From: Staphylococcus sp. NAM3COL9
GTDB lineage: Bacteria > Bacillota > Bacilli > Staphylococcales > Staphylococcaceae
Assembly: GCF_001431205.1 (NCBI RefSeq)
Contig: NZ_LGPC01000008.1
Span: 62,001 to 126,000, forward strand
Direction of reading: 5' to 3'
Length of the DNA: 64,000 bases
The translations under genes were made by a program, and so were the position numbers. Under the pieces are notes generated by a model. That model had not been told where the DNA came from. It searched no databases and worked only from the letters and a program-made list of their open reading frames with translations. The number at the start of each line of letters is the position of its first letter. Within the stretch, counting starts at the first letter, position 1. Below, one piece after another: positions 38,084 to 46,178 of the stretch.

Positions 38084-38118
38084 AACTATTTATACTTAGT
38101 AAAGATAGGAGATTTTTA

Positions 38119-38883
38119 ATGAAAAAAAGTTTTGATGATATAAAAGGGAAAAATATCATAGTGACAGGCGGAAATAAAGGTATTGGTCAACAAATATCTA
38201 AAGATTTATCACAGCTTGGAGCTAATGTGATAGTTATAGGAAGGGATTCTATATCTTTGAACGAAACATTAGAAATATTAAATAGAAGCGAAGGCAAACA
38301 TAGTATATACGCTTTGGATATAACAAAAATTAATGAAGTAGAAAAGACAATTGAAAAAGTAATCCAAGCGTATGGTACTATTGATGTTTTAGTTAATAAT
38401 GCAGGCGTAAATATTACTAAACCAGCTTTAGAAATTCAAGAAAATGATTGGGATAAAGTGTTAGATATTAACCTTAAATCTCTATTCTTTATTTCACAAT
38501 TTGTAGGAAAATATATGTCTAAAGAAAGAGCGGGGAAAATTGTTAATATTGCCTCCCAAGTAGGATTTGTTGGTTATTTTAATAGGGCGCCTTATTCTGC
38601 TAGTAAGGGTGGGGTAATCCAATTAACGAAGTCTCTTGCTATAGAATGGGCAAAATATAATATTAATGTCAACGCTGTAGCGCCTACTTTCGTAGAAACA
38701 AATTTAACTAAAAAAATGTTTGAAGATCATGACTTTAAAGAAGATGTGTTAGAACGTATATTGTTTCATGAATTACCTACACCTAGTGATATTTCAGGTG
38801 CTGTACTGTATTTAAGTTCTCAATTATCAAATTTCGTAACAGGTGAAACTTTAAAAGTTGATGGAGGATGGACAGCTATGTAA
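38119..38883 (+). CDS. Short-chain dehydrogenase/reductase of the catabolic operon
   Basis: The 254-residue classical SDR has TGGNKGIGQQI cofactor loop, NNAGVN, catalytic Ser in VNIASQVG, and YSASKGG. The end VTGETLKVDGGW is typical of FabG-like sugar or hydroxy-acid dehydrogenases. It starts 35 bases after the second HisD gene with AGGAG upstream, so it is probably the last gene of the operon. The substrate is unknown; it may act on a hydroxyl adjacent to the one used by the HisD-like enzymes. Confidence 0.85.
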   Translation: MKKSFDDIKGKNIIVTGGNKGIGQQISKDLSQLGANVIVIGRDSISLNETLEILNRSEGKHSIYALDITKINEVEKTIEKVIQAYGTIDVLVNNAGVNITKPALEIQENDWDKVLDINLKSLFFISQFVGKYMSKERAGKIVNIASQVGFVGYFNRAPYSASKGGVIQLTKSLAIEWAKYNINVNAVAPTFVETNLTKKMFEDHDFKEDVLERILFHELPTPSDISGAVLYLSSQLSNFVTGETLKVDGGWTAM

Positions 38884-39169
38884 GAAAAGTAATTGGTGTT
38901 TTATGTAGTTAAATAATAAATGTAGCACATGAAAAGTGTGATTGAACTTCATACTAGTTTCTTCGTACATATACTTCACACTTATTAATTAGAATTTAAA
39001 GAAATTAAAAGAGATTCAGTTGCCTTAAATTAAGACTTAAATTATCTCTAGAGATAAGAAAAGTGAGAGACTTTCACCAAATTATGTAAGCGCTTACTTT
39101 TAATAGAAGAGATTTATCCTTTGCAAATGCTATAGCTAAATTAATGAAGTTATCTAAGGAGGAATTGTT
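38884..39169 (+). promoter_or_regulatory. Intergenic region with GTAAGCGCTTAC operator before the PTS gene
   Basis: TGTAAGCGCTTACT at 39085-39098 contains a perfect 12-bp palindrome and differs by one base from the operator at 25595-25608. It too matches the cre consensus at 13 of 14 positions. A loose hairpin AAGTGTGA/TCACACTT (38934-38983) may end the upstream transcript. No strong -35/-10 pair was found. Confidence 0.65.
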
Positions 39170-40774
39170 ATGAATGTAATTAAACGTTTTGGAAGTGCAA
39201 TGATTGTACCAGTACTTACATTTGCCTTTTTTGGTATAGTATTAGGTATTTCCACTGTATTTTTAAATACCACTATCATGGGGAGTCTTGCTGAAGAAGG
39301 AACAATTTGGTTTAAAATATGGTCAGTAATTGAAGCAGGAGGATGGACGGTATTTGACCACATGGAATTAATTTTTGCTGTAGGTTTACCTATTTCATTA
39401 GCTAAAAAAGCTGCTGCAAATGCGACATTAGCAGCTTTAATAGGATATTTTATGTTTAATACATTTATTAATATTATATTAACGGAATGGCCACATACCT
39501 TCGGCGCGAATTTAGAAAAAGGCGTTGAAAATGTAACAGGTTTGAAGGAAATTGGAGGTATTGAAACGTTAGACACAAATATTTTAGGTGCTATTATTAT
39601 TTCTAGTATTATTACATGGATACATAATAGATATTATGGAAAAAAATTACCTGAGATGTTAGAAGTGTTTCAAGGTTTAACTTATGTTGTAGCAATTTCT
39701 TTTTTTGTGACGTTAGTAGCTGCAATTATAACCTGTATTATTTGGCCTACAATTCAAGATGGTATTTCTTCATTACAAGGTTATATTATTGGTTCTGGTT
39801 ACATTGGCGTTTGGTTATATCATTTCTTAGAACGTGTCCTAATACCTACAGGATTACACCATTTTATTTGGACGCCAATAGATATGGGACCAGTAGTAAT
39901 GAACCAAGGCTTAAAAGCATATTGGTTTGAACATGTAAGTGAATTTGCGAATAGCTCAAAACCATTAAAAGAACAATTTCCGTATGGATTTATGCTTCAA
40001 GGAAATGCAAAAATATTTAGTTCTATGGGTATCGCTTTAGCGATGTACTTTACAACGCCTGAAGAAAACAGAAAAAAAGTAGCTGCATTACTAATACCGG
40101 CTACACTAACTGCTGTGGTTGCGGGCATCACTGAACCTTTAGAGTTTACATTCTTATTTATTGCACCATATTTATTTGTATTACATGCATTTTTAACAGC
40201 AACTATGGCTACAATAATGTATAGTCTGGGCATCGTTGGACACTTTGGCGGGGGATTAATTGATTTTGTAGCTACAAATTGGATCCCATTGGGTTCTAAT
40301 TATTGGCAACTCTATGTTCTTCAAGTAATTATTGGTCTAATTTTTACGGGTATTTATTTTGTATTATTTAGATATTTAATATTAAAGTTTGATATACCAC
40401 TTCCTGGTAGAGAAAAGAAAGAAGGAAATATTAAACTTTATAGTAAAAATGATTATAAAGAGAGTAAAAAAGACTCAAATAGTAAAAGAAATAAAAATAT
40501 ACAAAAAGGAAACGAATTTGAAGATAAAGCACAATATTATTTACAAGGTTTGGGTGGCAAGGAAAATATTAAAGATGTTACAAATTGTGCTACACGTTTA
40601 CGTTTGACGGTTAATGATGAAAATAAAGTCTCAGATAATGACTACTTCACACAAGATAGAATGGCACATGGATTAGTTAAAAGTGGTAAAAGTATACAAG
40701 TGATTGTAGGTTTGTCAGTACCACAAGTAAGAGAAGAATTTGAAAGTATGATTCAGAATAATCAAGAATATTAA
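39170..40774 (+). CDS. PTS EIICB permease, glucose/alpha-glucoside family
   Basis: The 534-residue protein has an EIIC domain (about residues 1-410) with PTGLHHFIWTPIDMGP and GITEPLEFTFLFIAPYLF, and a charged linker. The EIIB domain (about 455-530) has its phospho-Cys in DVTNCATRLRL. It resembles GlvC/MalP-type alpha-glucoside permeases. No EIIA and no phospho-glycosidase gene is adjacent, so it must borrow an EIIA and its sugar is unproved. GGAGGA precedes ATG 39170. The shared operator links it to the preceding operon. Confidence 0.88.
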   Translation: MNVIKRFGSAMIVPVLTFAFFGIVLGISTVFLNTTIMGSLAEEGTIWFKIWSVIEAGGWTVFDHMELIFAVGLPISLAKKAAANATLAALIGYFMFNTFINIILTEWPHTFGANLEKGVENVTGLKEIGGIETLDTNILGAIIISSIITWIHNRYYGKKLPEMLEVFQGLTYVVAISFFVTLVAAIITCIIWPTIQDGISSLQGYIIGSGYIGVWLYHFLERVLIPTGLHHFIWTPIDMGPVVMNQGLKAYWFEHVSEFANSSKPLKEQFPYGFMLQGNAKIFSSMGIALAMYFTTPEENRKKVAALLIPATLTAVVAGITEPLEFTFLFIAPYLFVLHAFLTATMATIMYSLGIVGHFGGGLIDFVATNWIPLGSNYWQLYVLQVIIGLIFTGIYFVLFRYLILKFDIPLPGREKKEGNIKLYSKNDYKESKKDSNSKRNKNIQKGNEFEDKAQYYLQGLGGKENIKDVTNCATRLRLTVNDENKVSDNDYFTQDRMAHGLVKSGKSIQVIVGLSVPQVREEFESMIQNNQEY

Positions 40775-40790
40775 ACAATCTTGATATGTA
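40761..40790 (+). terminator. Weak hairpin at the end of the PTS gene
   Basis: ATCAAGA (40761-40767) and TCTTGAT (40779-40785) pair across the stop codon, followed by a T-rich stretch. The seven-pair stem is AT-rich, so termination may be partial. Confidence 0.35.
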
Positions 40791-41030
40791 TTTTATTATT
40801 TAAGAAATTTTAAAAAATCATCATTAAGATATTGTAACTCAAAATTTTCATTGACTATTTTAATGAAAAGCATTTCAAAAAAGTAGTTTTATCAACGTTA
40901 GTCTAAGATTCAAAGAGGCGTTCTAAATGAATATGTTGATTTTCTCACGTTTTTCTAAACAAACTTTATTGATAGACGGATGCTAAAATAACGACTACAC
41001 TTATTAGACTAATATAGAGGGGTGTATACA

Positions 41031-41792
41031 ATGGATATAAACAATAACACAATATTAATTACTGGTGGTGCTTCTGGTATAGGACTTCAGTTCACTAAAA
41101 AGTTCTATGAAAATAATAATAAAATAATTATTTGTGGGCGTAATACGGAAAAGTTAGAACGTATTAAAGCCCAATTTCCAGAAGTAACTACGAAAAAATG
41201 TGATATATCTAGTGCTGAAGAACGCTTGGATTTATATAATTGGGTAATTCAAAATTATTCAGATGTTAATGTACTCGTAAATAATGCTGGTATCCAAAAT
41301 CGCTTTGATATTTTAAAAACCAATGCTACAACGAATTGGGAGAACTTAAATACAGAAATAAAATCCAATTTTGAAGCAACGGTCCAACTTTCAACATTAT
41401 TCAGTCAATACTTTTCTGATAAAACAACAAATTCAAATATAATTAATGTTTCTTCGGGACTCGCTTTCTCACCCATGGCAATTGCGCCAATATATTCAGC
41501 AACCAAAGCTGCAGTACATTCATTTACAATTAGTTTAAGACATCAGTTGTCGAATACGAATACAAGTGTTTATGAGGTTATTCCTCCTGCAGTAAACACT
41601 GATTTAGGCGGGGAAAATATTCATACTTTTGGTGCGGATCCTGTTGATTTTATTAATGAAATTTTTGATGGTTTAGTTCAAGGAAAAACTGAAATCGGAT
41701 ATGGCTCATCCAAAAAACGCCTTCAAATGTCAAAAGAAGCGTTAGATGATTATGCAGAAGAAATGTATAATAATTTGAAAAATACAATATAA
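41031..41792 (+). CDS. Short-chain dehydrogenase, DltE-like
   Basis: The 253-residue SDR has ITGGASGIGLQF, NNAGIQ, NVSSGLAFSP and YSATKAA. The sequence IPPAVNTDLGG and the C-terminal GYGSSKKRLQMSK match the DltE-like group of short-chain oxidoreductases, whose substrates are unknown. I prefer ATG 41031, seven bases after GAGGGG, over an in-frame GTG at 41022 that overlaps that site. It is probably monocistronic. Confidence 0.82.
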   Translation: MDINNNTILITGGASGIGLQFTKKFYENNNKIIICGRNTEKLERIKAQFPEVTTKKCDISSAEERLDLYNWVIQNYSDVNVLVNNAGIQNRFDILKTNATTNWENLNTEIKSNFEATVQLSTLFSQYFSDKTTNSNIINVSSGLAFSPMAIAPIYSATKAAVHSFTISLRHQLSNTNTSVYEVIPPAVNTDLGGENIHTFGADPVDFINEIFDGLVQGKTEIGYGSSKKRLQMSKEALDDYAEEMYNNLKNTI

Positions 41793-41950
41793 CTTAATTT
41801 ATGCAAGGATATAAAATAACAGTGAATGTTTATTATTTTTTCGAATAAAGGGTAAAGAACATGTGTAAAACATAGAAGTGTATAAAAATGAAATTTAGCA
41901 TACAAATAGAAATGGTGAGCTATTTTTAATTATAAGGGGAGGAATATTTT

Positions 41951-42934
41951 ATGAAATATCGTGAGTTAGGTAATACAGGTATGATGGTTAGTGAAGTTAG
42001 TTTTGGTACATGGGCAATAGGTGGGGCATGGGGTGAAACAAATGATGAAGATGCATTAAGTGCTTTAGAATATGCAATTGATCAAGGTGTGAATTTCTTT
42101 GATACAGCTGATGTCTATGGGGATGGTCATAGTGAAGAATTATTAGCCAAGGCGACTGCAGAAAAAGAAGATGAAATCTATATTGCAACAAAATTCTGTC
42201 GACAAGGAGATATTGCTGATCCACAAAATTATAGTTATGAAACAGTGAAATCATACTGTGAAGACAGTCTTCGTCGTTTAAACAGAGATACAATAGATTT
42301 GTTTCAAATCCATTGCCCTGCCACTGAAATTTTAAAAGATGGCAGTGTCTTTAAAGTATTAGACCAATTAAAAGAAGAAGGTCTCATAAGAAATTATGGC
42401 GTGAGTGTTGAGTCAGTTGAAGAAGGTTTAATATGTTTAGAATATCCTAATGTAGCAAGCTTGCAGATTATTTTTAATATGTTCCGCCAAAAACCGTTAG
42501 AAGAATTAATTCCTAAAGCTTACCAACAAGGTGTAGGAATTATTACGAGAGTGCCACTTGCAAGTGGATTGTTGACAGGGAAATTTACAGCCAAAACTCA
42601 ATTTGCTGAAGACGACCATCGTAAATTCAATGAAAATGGCGAAGCTTTTAATGTAGGTGAAACATTTTCAGGACTAGGTTTACAAAAAGGTGTAGAATTA
42701 TCTGATCAGTTAACATGGATTAAAGATGGCCGCCCTTCTATGGCAAGTGCAGCATTAAGATGGATTTTAGATTCTGAAGAAATATCTTGTATTAATCCAG
42801 GATTTAGAAATGTGAAACAAGTGAAACAAAATTTAGATGCATTAAATACTAAATCTTTCGCAGAGGACGAAAAGTTAAAAATTAAAAACTTTTATAAAGA
42901 AAAAGTAGAAGATTCTATCATGGGTACTTATTAA
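41951..42934 (+). CDS. Aldo/keto reductase
   Basis: The 327-residue protein has the AKR tetrad: Asp in NFFDTADVYG with Tyr, Lys in IATKF, and His in LFQIHCP. The C-terminal cofactor segment ALRWILDSEEISCINPGFRNVKQV is also present. It is close to the IolS/YhdN general-stress group of NADPH-dependent reductases. GGGGAGGA precedes the start, and a strong terminator follows. The natural substrate is not evident. Confidence 0.88.
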   Translation: MKYRELGNTGMMVSEVSFGTWAIGGAWGETNDEDALSALEYAIDQGVNFFDTADVYGDGHSEELLAKATAEKEDEIYIATKFCRQGDIADPQNYSYETVKSYCEDSLRRLNRDTIDLFQIHCPATEILKDGSVFKVLDQLKEEGLIRNYGVSVESVEEGLICLEYPNVASLQIIFNMFRQKPLEELIPKAYQQGVGIITRVPLASGLLTGKFTAKTQFAEDDHRKFNENGEAFNVGETFSGLGLQKGVELSDQLTWIKDGRPSMASAALRWILDSEEISCINPGFRNVKQVKQNLDALNTKSFAEDEKLKIKNFYKEKVEDSIMGTY

Positions 42935-43004
42935 TAAATTAAATTGGCAGAAAATCCTAAAATAAAGGGTAATACAACTGAACCTAAAAGTGTTAATCTG
43001 TTTT

Positions 43005-43037
43005 AAGACACTTCTTTTAAAAAGAAGTGTCTTTTTG
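43005..43037 (+). terminator. Terminator of the aldo/keto reductase gene
   Basis: AAGACACTTCTT and AAGAAGTGTCTT form a perfect 12-bp stem with a five-base loop and a TTT tail. Confidence 0.9.
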
Positions 43038-43160
43038 TATTAAATGGCTTTTGTAAAAATGTAATTACACTAATAGTTTATTGAACAATCATTTTATTTA
43101 AAAACTTTTAAACGTTCCTTAGATAAAATATATTCACTGAGTATAAATTAGTTTTATATT

Positions 43161-43219
43161 AATTGTCGAAAAAATATTTTATTAATTTTTTGACAATTAA
43201 TATCAAAATAGTTTATGTT
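43161..43219 (+). promoter_or_regulatory. Promoter of the T-box transcript with inverted repeat
   Basis: TTGACA at 43190-43195 and TATGTT at 43214-43219 are 18 bases apart. The -35 lies in the right arm of a near-perfect inverted repeat, AATTGTCGAAAAAAT (43161-43175) and ATTTTTTGACAATT (43185-43198). A TATAAT at 43222 is too far from that -35 but could serve as an alternative -10. Confidence 0.5.
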
Positions 43220-43244
43220 ATTATAATAAGTGATATTAGTAAAT

Positions 43245-43425
43245 AGTTAAGATAGTTTCAGAAAGCTAATGGCAAATGAAAATTAGCACAGCTATTTATG
43301 AATTGGGCGCTTATGTATTTCTTAATAAATTAATAAACAATGAGAGAACAGTTAATATTATTAATACAGGTGGTACCGCGCACGAGCGACCTTTTAATCA
43401 AAGGATGTTCGTGCGTTTTTTAGGA
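43245..43425 (+). ncRNA. T-box riboswitch leader
   Basis: AGGTGGTACCGCG at 43368-43380 is the T-box (antiterminator) sequence that pairs with the tRNA acceptor end. It is followed by a terminator, GCACGAGCGACC/GGATGTTCGTGC with T6, at 43379-43421. Upstream, TTAAGA/TCTTAA (43247 and 43320) can close stem I, with a distal arm AGCTAAT/ATTAGC. The specifier codon cannot be fixed; TTG, TGG and ATG all occur near 43299-43307 (TATGAATTGGG). The leader senses an uncharged tRNA and controls the downstream remnant and perhaps the condensation-domain gene. Confidence 0.85.
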
Positions 43426-43433
43426 GGAATAAA

Positions 43434-43594
43434 ATGGATGTTTCGTACAAAAATTAAATGCAGATATTACCCCAGAAGTTTTAAATAAAGATGGTTCTTA
43501 GGGAATAAGAGATTATAAAAATGACCTTGATAATTTGAAACTCAAAGAAGAAAAAGTTGAACAATTTTCTTTTAATGATGTAGAATATTTTTAG
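43434..43594 (+). pseudogene. Broken small gene behind the T-box
   Basis: After AGGAGG, ATG 43434 opens a frame that stops after seven codons. The adjacent frame from 43445 reads VQKLNADITPEVLNKDGS, a TAG at 43499, then GIRDYKNDLDNLKLKEEKVE and on to TAG at 43592. So one frameshift and one nonsense mutation interrupt what looks like a short protein or the head of a larger one. I do not recognise the family. The T-box implies the gene once served amino acid metabolism or aminoacylation. Confidence 0.55.
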
Positions 43595-43642
43595 AAAAAC
43601 ACACTATACTTATATCAAGATATAAATAAGGAGAAAGTCAAC

Positions 43643-44908
43643 TTGAATACATATCCACTATCTATTGCACAAACGAAATTTCTGAAAAATGAAATAATTA
43701 ATAAGAACTCTAGCATTAATAATATTGCAGGTTTACTGAAATTAGGTACAAAGTTTAATTACGATCAAATAAATCAAGCTATAAACCAATTAGTATTTAA
43801 CCACGATAGCCATAGAATACAAATAACAATTAAAAACGAAGAATATTCACAATATATTAAAGAATATGAAGAAACAGCATATCCCTTTTTAGACTTTTAT
43901 CAGGATCAAGTGAATTTTGATACTTGGTTAAATGAACAAGCAAATATAAATATCTTTGCTTATGACGAAATTTTATATAAATTTTATATATTAAAAATGC
44001 CTAATGGTCATTTGGGATTGTTTACAATACAAAACCACATAATAGCTGATGGTTGGAGTATGACATTGTCGATAAATTATTTTATAACGTATTTGACTAA
44101 TGGTGACATAGAAGCTATTTCTAACTTATCATTTATTAATAACATTAAAGATGAAGAAAAATATTTAGAATCTAAAAAATTTGAAAAAGACGAATTATAT
44201 TGGAGAGGTAAGTTGAAACATGATAAATTCCAAACAAAATTTGAGAAGCTTCATTTAGAACATCTGTCTTGTAAAAGACGTACTATTCAGTTAGACGCTA
44301 TATTAACGGAAAGAATAAATTATTTTTGTTTAAATAATAAAGTTAGTATTAGTAATTTATTCGCTGGCATTATGTTTGCTCTTATTGATAAAAAAGTAGT
44401 GAATAAAATTAATAAGCTTGGTTTATTAATTCATAATAGGATAAATAAAAATGATAAATTTACAACCGGCAATTATACAAAACCTTTGCCACTCATCATA
44501 GATTCAAATGTCGATTTATTATTAAGTGAATATATAAAAAAAGTAAAGAGAGAATCATTTAATGTATTGAAACATAGAAGGTATCCAATTGACAATTTAG
44601 TAACAGAACTCAATATTAATGGTAATATACTAGATTGTCTTATCTCTTTCCAAACTGCAAGTTATAGTCCCACATTTATAGAAAATGAATTTTTAGAAAA
44701 AAAACTTGAAATTGATACTATTGCCATCCCTTTAATAATTCAAATTTTCAGTAAGAATAATGAAGGAGGCTATTTATTGCATTATGATTATCAAGATGAA
44801 GTATTTAGTTTTGAAGAAGTTAATGAATTGCATGGAAATATATTGAAGATGCTTAATGAATTAGTGGAAAATTATAATCAAAATTTAGATGAAATTAATT
44901 TTGTATAG
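43643..44908 (+). CDS. Stand-alone condensation-domain protein (NRPS-like)
   Basis: The 421-residue protein matches condensation/CoA-dependent acyltransferase domains: PLSIAQTKFL at the start, QNHIIADGWSM as the HHxxxDG motif, with Asn for the first His and the catalytic second His and Asp kept, and YRYPIDNL-like RRYPIDNLVTEL later. No adenylation or carrier domain is nearby, so it is not part of a normal assembly line. It may join an aminoacyl or acyl group from tRNA, CoA or a distant carrier protein. The start is TTG 43643 after AAGGAGAAAG. The upstream T-box may control it. Confidence 0.75.
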   Translation: MNTYPLSIAQTKFLKNEIINKNSSINNIAGLLKLGTKFNYDQINQAINQLVFNHDSHRIQITIKNEEYSQYIKEYEETAYPFLDFYQDQVNFDTWLNEQANINIFAYDEILYKFYILKMPNGHLGLFTIQNHIIADGWSMTLSINYFITYLTNGDIEAISNLSFINNIKDEEKYLESKKFEKDELYWRGKLKHDKFQTKFEKLHLEHLSCKRRTIQLDAILTERINYFCLNNKVSISNLFAGIMFALIDKKVVNKINKLGLLIHNRINKNDKFTTGNYTKPLPLIIDSNVDLLLSEYIKKVKRESFNVLKHRRYPIDNLVTELNINGNILDCLISFQTASYSPTFIENEFLEKKLEIDTIAIPLIIQIFSKNNEGGYLLHYDYQDEVFSFEEVNELHGNILKMLNELVENYNQNLDEINFV

Positions 44909-44970
44909 TACTTCTGCACGTGAACGTCGAGTTAATTAGAAACCGAATTATTTAAATAACATCCACAAAC

Positions 44971-45073
44971 GATCTTTATTAAGATAAAATTTGATTTTGA
45001 AACGATTAAGAGACTTCCTTTCAAAAGGAAGTCTCTTTTAATATCTCTTCTAATAACCATGGATTATGTAAAT
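44971..45073 (+). repeat. Dispersed repeat, copy 1 (full length)
   Basis: It has the three parts of the family: a left arm with TTGATTTTGAAACGATTAAG, a hairpin AAGAGACTTCCTT/AAGGAAGTCTCTT at 45008-45037 that can end the condensation-domain transcript, and a right arm TTCTAATAACCATGGATTAT. See copies at 50041, 50687, 52101, 55532, 56515, 58961, 60821 and 61945. Confidence 0.8.
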
Positions 45074-45204
45074 TAAAACATGCACAAAACGTCAATTATA
45101 TAAAACACGCGTATCACCCATAACAATTAATACAATAGACAGTAATTGCATAATTAATTTTTCAGGGATAGCCTCAGATATCTTAAGACCACTTGAAATC
45201 TCCA

Positions 45205-45291
45205 CACTTTCTATTATCACCTGTCGTAGGCGCAGTACTAATGTCTTTAAGTACGATTATCGTAGCAGTTAATGCTTTTATATTAAAATAA
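45205..45291 (+). pseudogene. C-terminal remnant of a copper P-type ATPase (CopB-like)
   Basis: The frame reads LLSPVVGAVLMSLSTIIVAV and then NAFILK and a stop, which is the last membrane helix of copper-translocating P1B ATPases. Nothing of the preceding 700 residues is present. It is a deletion relic next to the YdhK-like remnant, so a copper resistance cluster once stood here. Confidence 0.7.
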
Positions 45292-45313
45292 AGAGCCTAA
45301 AAACCAAAAACAA

Positions 45314-45573
45314 GAAGAACCTATGGAACATAAAAATGAGAGTAAGAATCCAGATGATGTGAAGATCACAGACGATAGTGAATTTAAAAAAGATGATGAA
45401 GTTACTATTACAGCAGGGCATATGCCTAGTATGAAAGGTGCAGGATCTAGAAAGATGATTTAGAAAAAAAACCTTTATATGCTGGATTATAAATAAACAG
45501 GAACGATGAGATGGTTAAGAATCATAAATGGATGACAATTGACGAACGAAAATTTCATTTTAATATCTACTAA
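45314..45573 (+). pseudogene. Remnant of a YdhK/DUF1541-like copper-associated lipoprotein
   Basis: The frame has DDVKITDDSEFKKDDEVTIT followed by AGHMPSMKGAG, matching the repeat of YdhK-type proteins. It then hits a stop, and KNHKWMTIDERKF continues in another frame. At least one frameshift and an N-terminal deletion inactivate it. These proteins accompany copB and mco in staphylococcal copper islands, known from the family context. Confidence 0.6.
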
Positions 45574-45651
45574 ATCAATGATATTAAAATGAAATCTAAG
45601 CAACATCCTATTCCTTTTGAAGACCATCCTGTATTTTGTTGACGGTTAATT

Positions 45652-46095
45652 TTATAAATATTTGTGATCTTTTCTTTGTATATGCTCGATTTTATTAACA
45701 GAAAGATATAATGAATAATTACCATAACTTAATAGATTTTGTAATAAATCATTGAGTTGCTCATTATTTTTTACTTTGAATTTCAAGTGGTAGCAACCGT
45801 CCCCCGATATTCTATGTGCTTCTAGAATAGGAGTGGATGAATTTATATAATCTATAAAGCGTCCATGTTCTAATGATGTCATATATAATTAAAAAGACTA
45901 GCATTCCAGTACACAATTTGTTTTCATCTATGTGTAATGTATAAGCTTTAATGATTCTCTCATCTTTCATTCTTCGAATACGATTGCCAACAGCTTTCCC
46001 AGACATATGAATCGTTTCGCCAATGTCTTTCCATTGCATACGTGCATTATCAGATAAAAGTTTTAATATTTGAATGTCGATGTGAGCTACCTAAG
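45652..46095 (-). pseudogene. Frameshifted Lrp/AsnC-family regulator
   Basis: On the minus strand HIDIQILKLLSDNARMQWKD and the HTH part IHMSGKAVGNRIRRMKDERI are in one frame, and the effector domain (MTSLEHGRFIDYINSSTPIL... ISGDGCYHLKFKV) is in another. The switch is near 45885. The 5' end also lacks a proper start, with a stop just upstream of the HTH. An intact paralogue lies at 47480. The isochorismatase gene diverges from it, as a regulated target would. Confidence 0.8.
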
Positions 46096-46178
46096 TTGTT
46101 TCACGAGCTTATCAATAATAAATCTATTATACGTTATTATTATAATTGTATTATAAATTAAAAGGTAGGGTGATAGAT

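Larger units (their letters stand above)
44909..46178. other. Decayed region: repeat copy and remnants of copper and Lrp genes
   Basis: Over 1.2 kb there is no intact gene. It holds a repeat copy (44971-45073), remnants of a copper ATPase and a YdhK-like protein, and a frameshifted Lrp/AsnC gene, each listed separately. Confidence 0.7.

Noticed and set aside
39154-39576. 140-codon minus-strand ORF
   Set aside because: Antisense to the PTS EIIC region; its hydrophobic content mirrors the complementary membrane codons.
43276-43488. 70-codon ORF over the T-box leader
   Set aside because: It runs through the stem I, T-box motif and terminator; the RNA explains the sequence, and no ribosome binding site precedes it.
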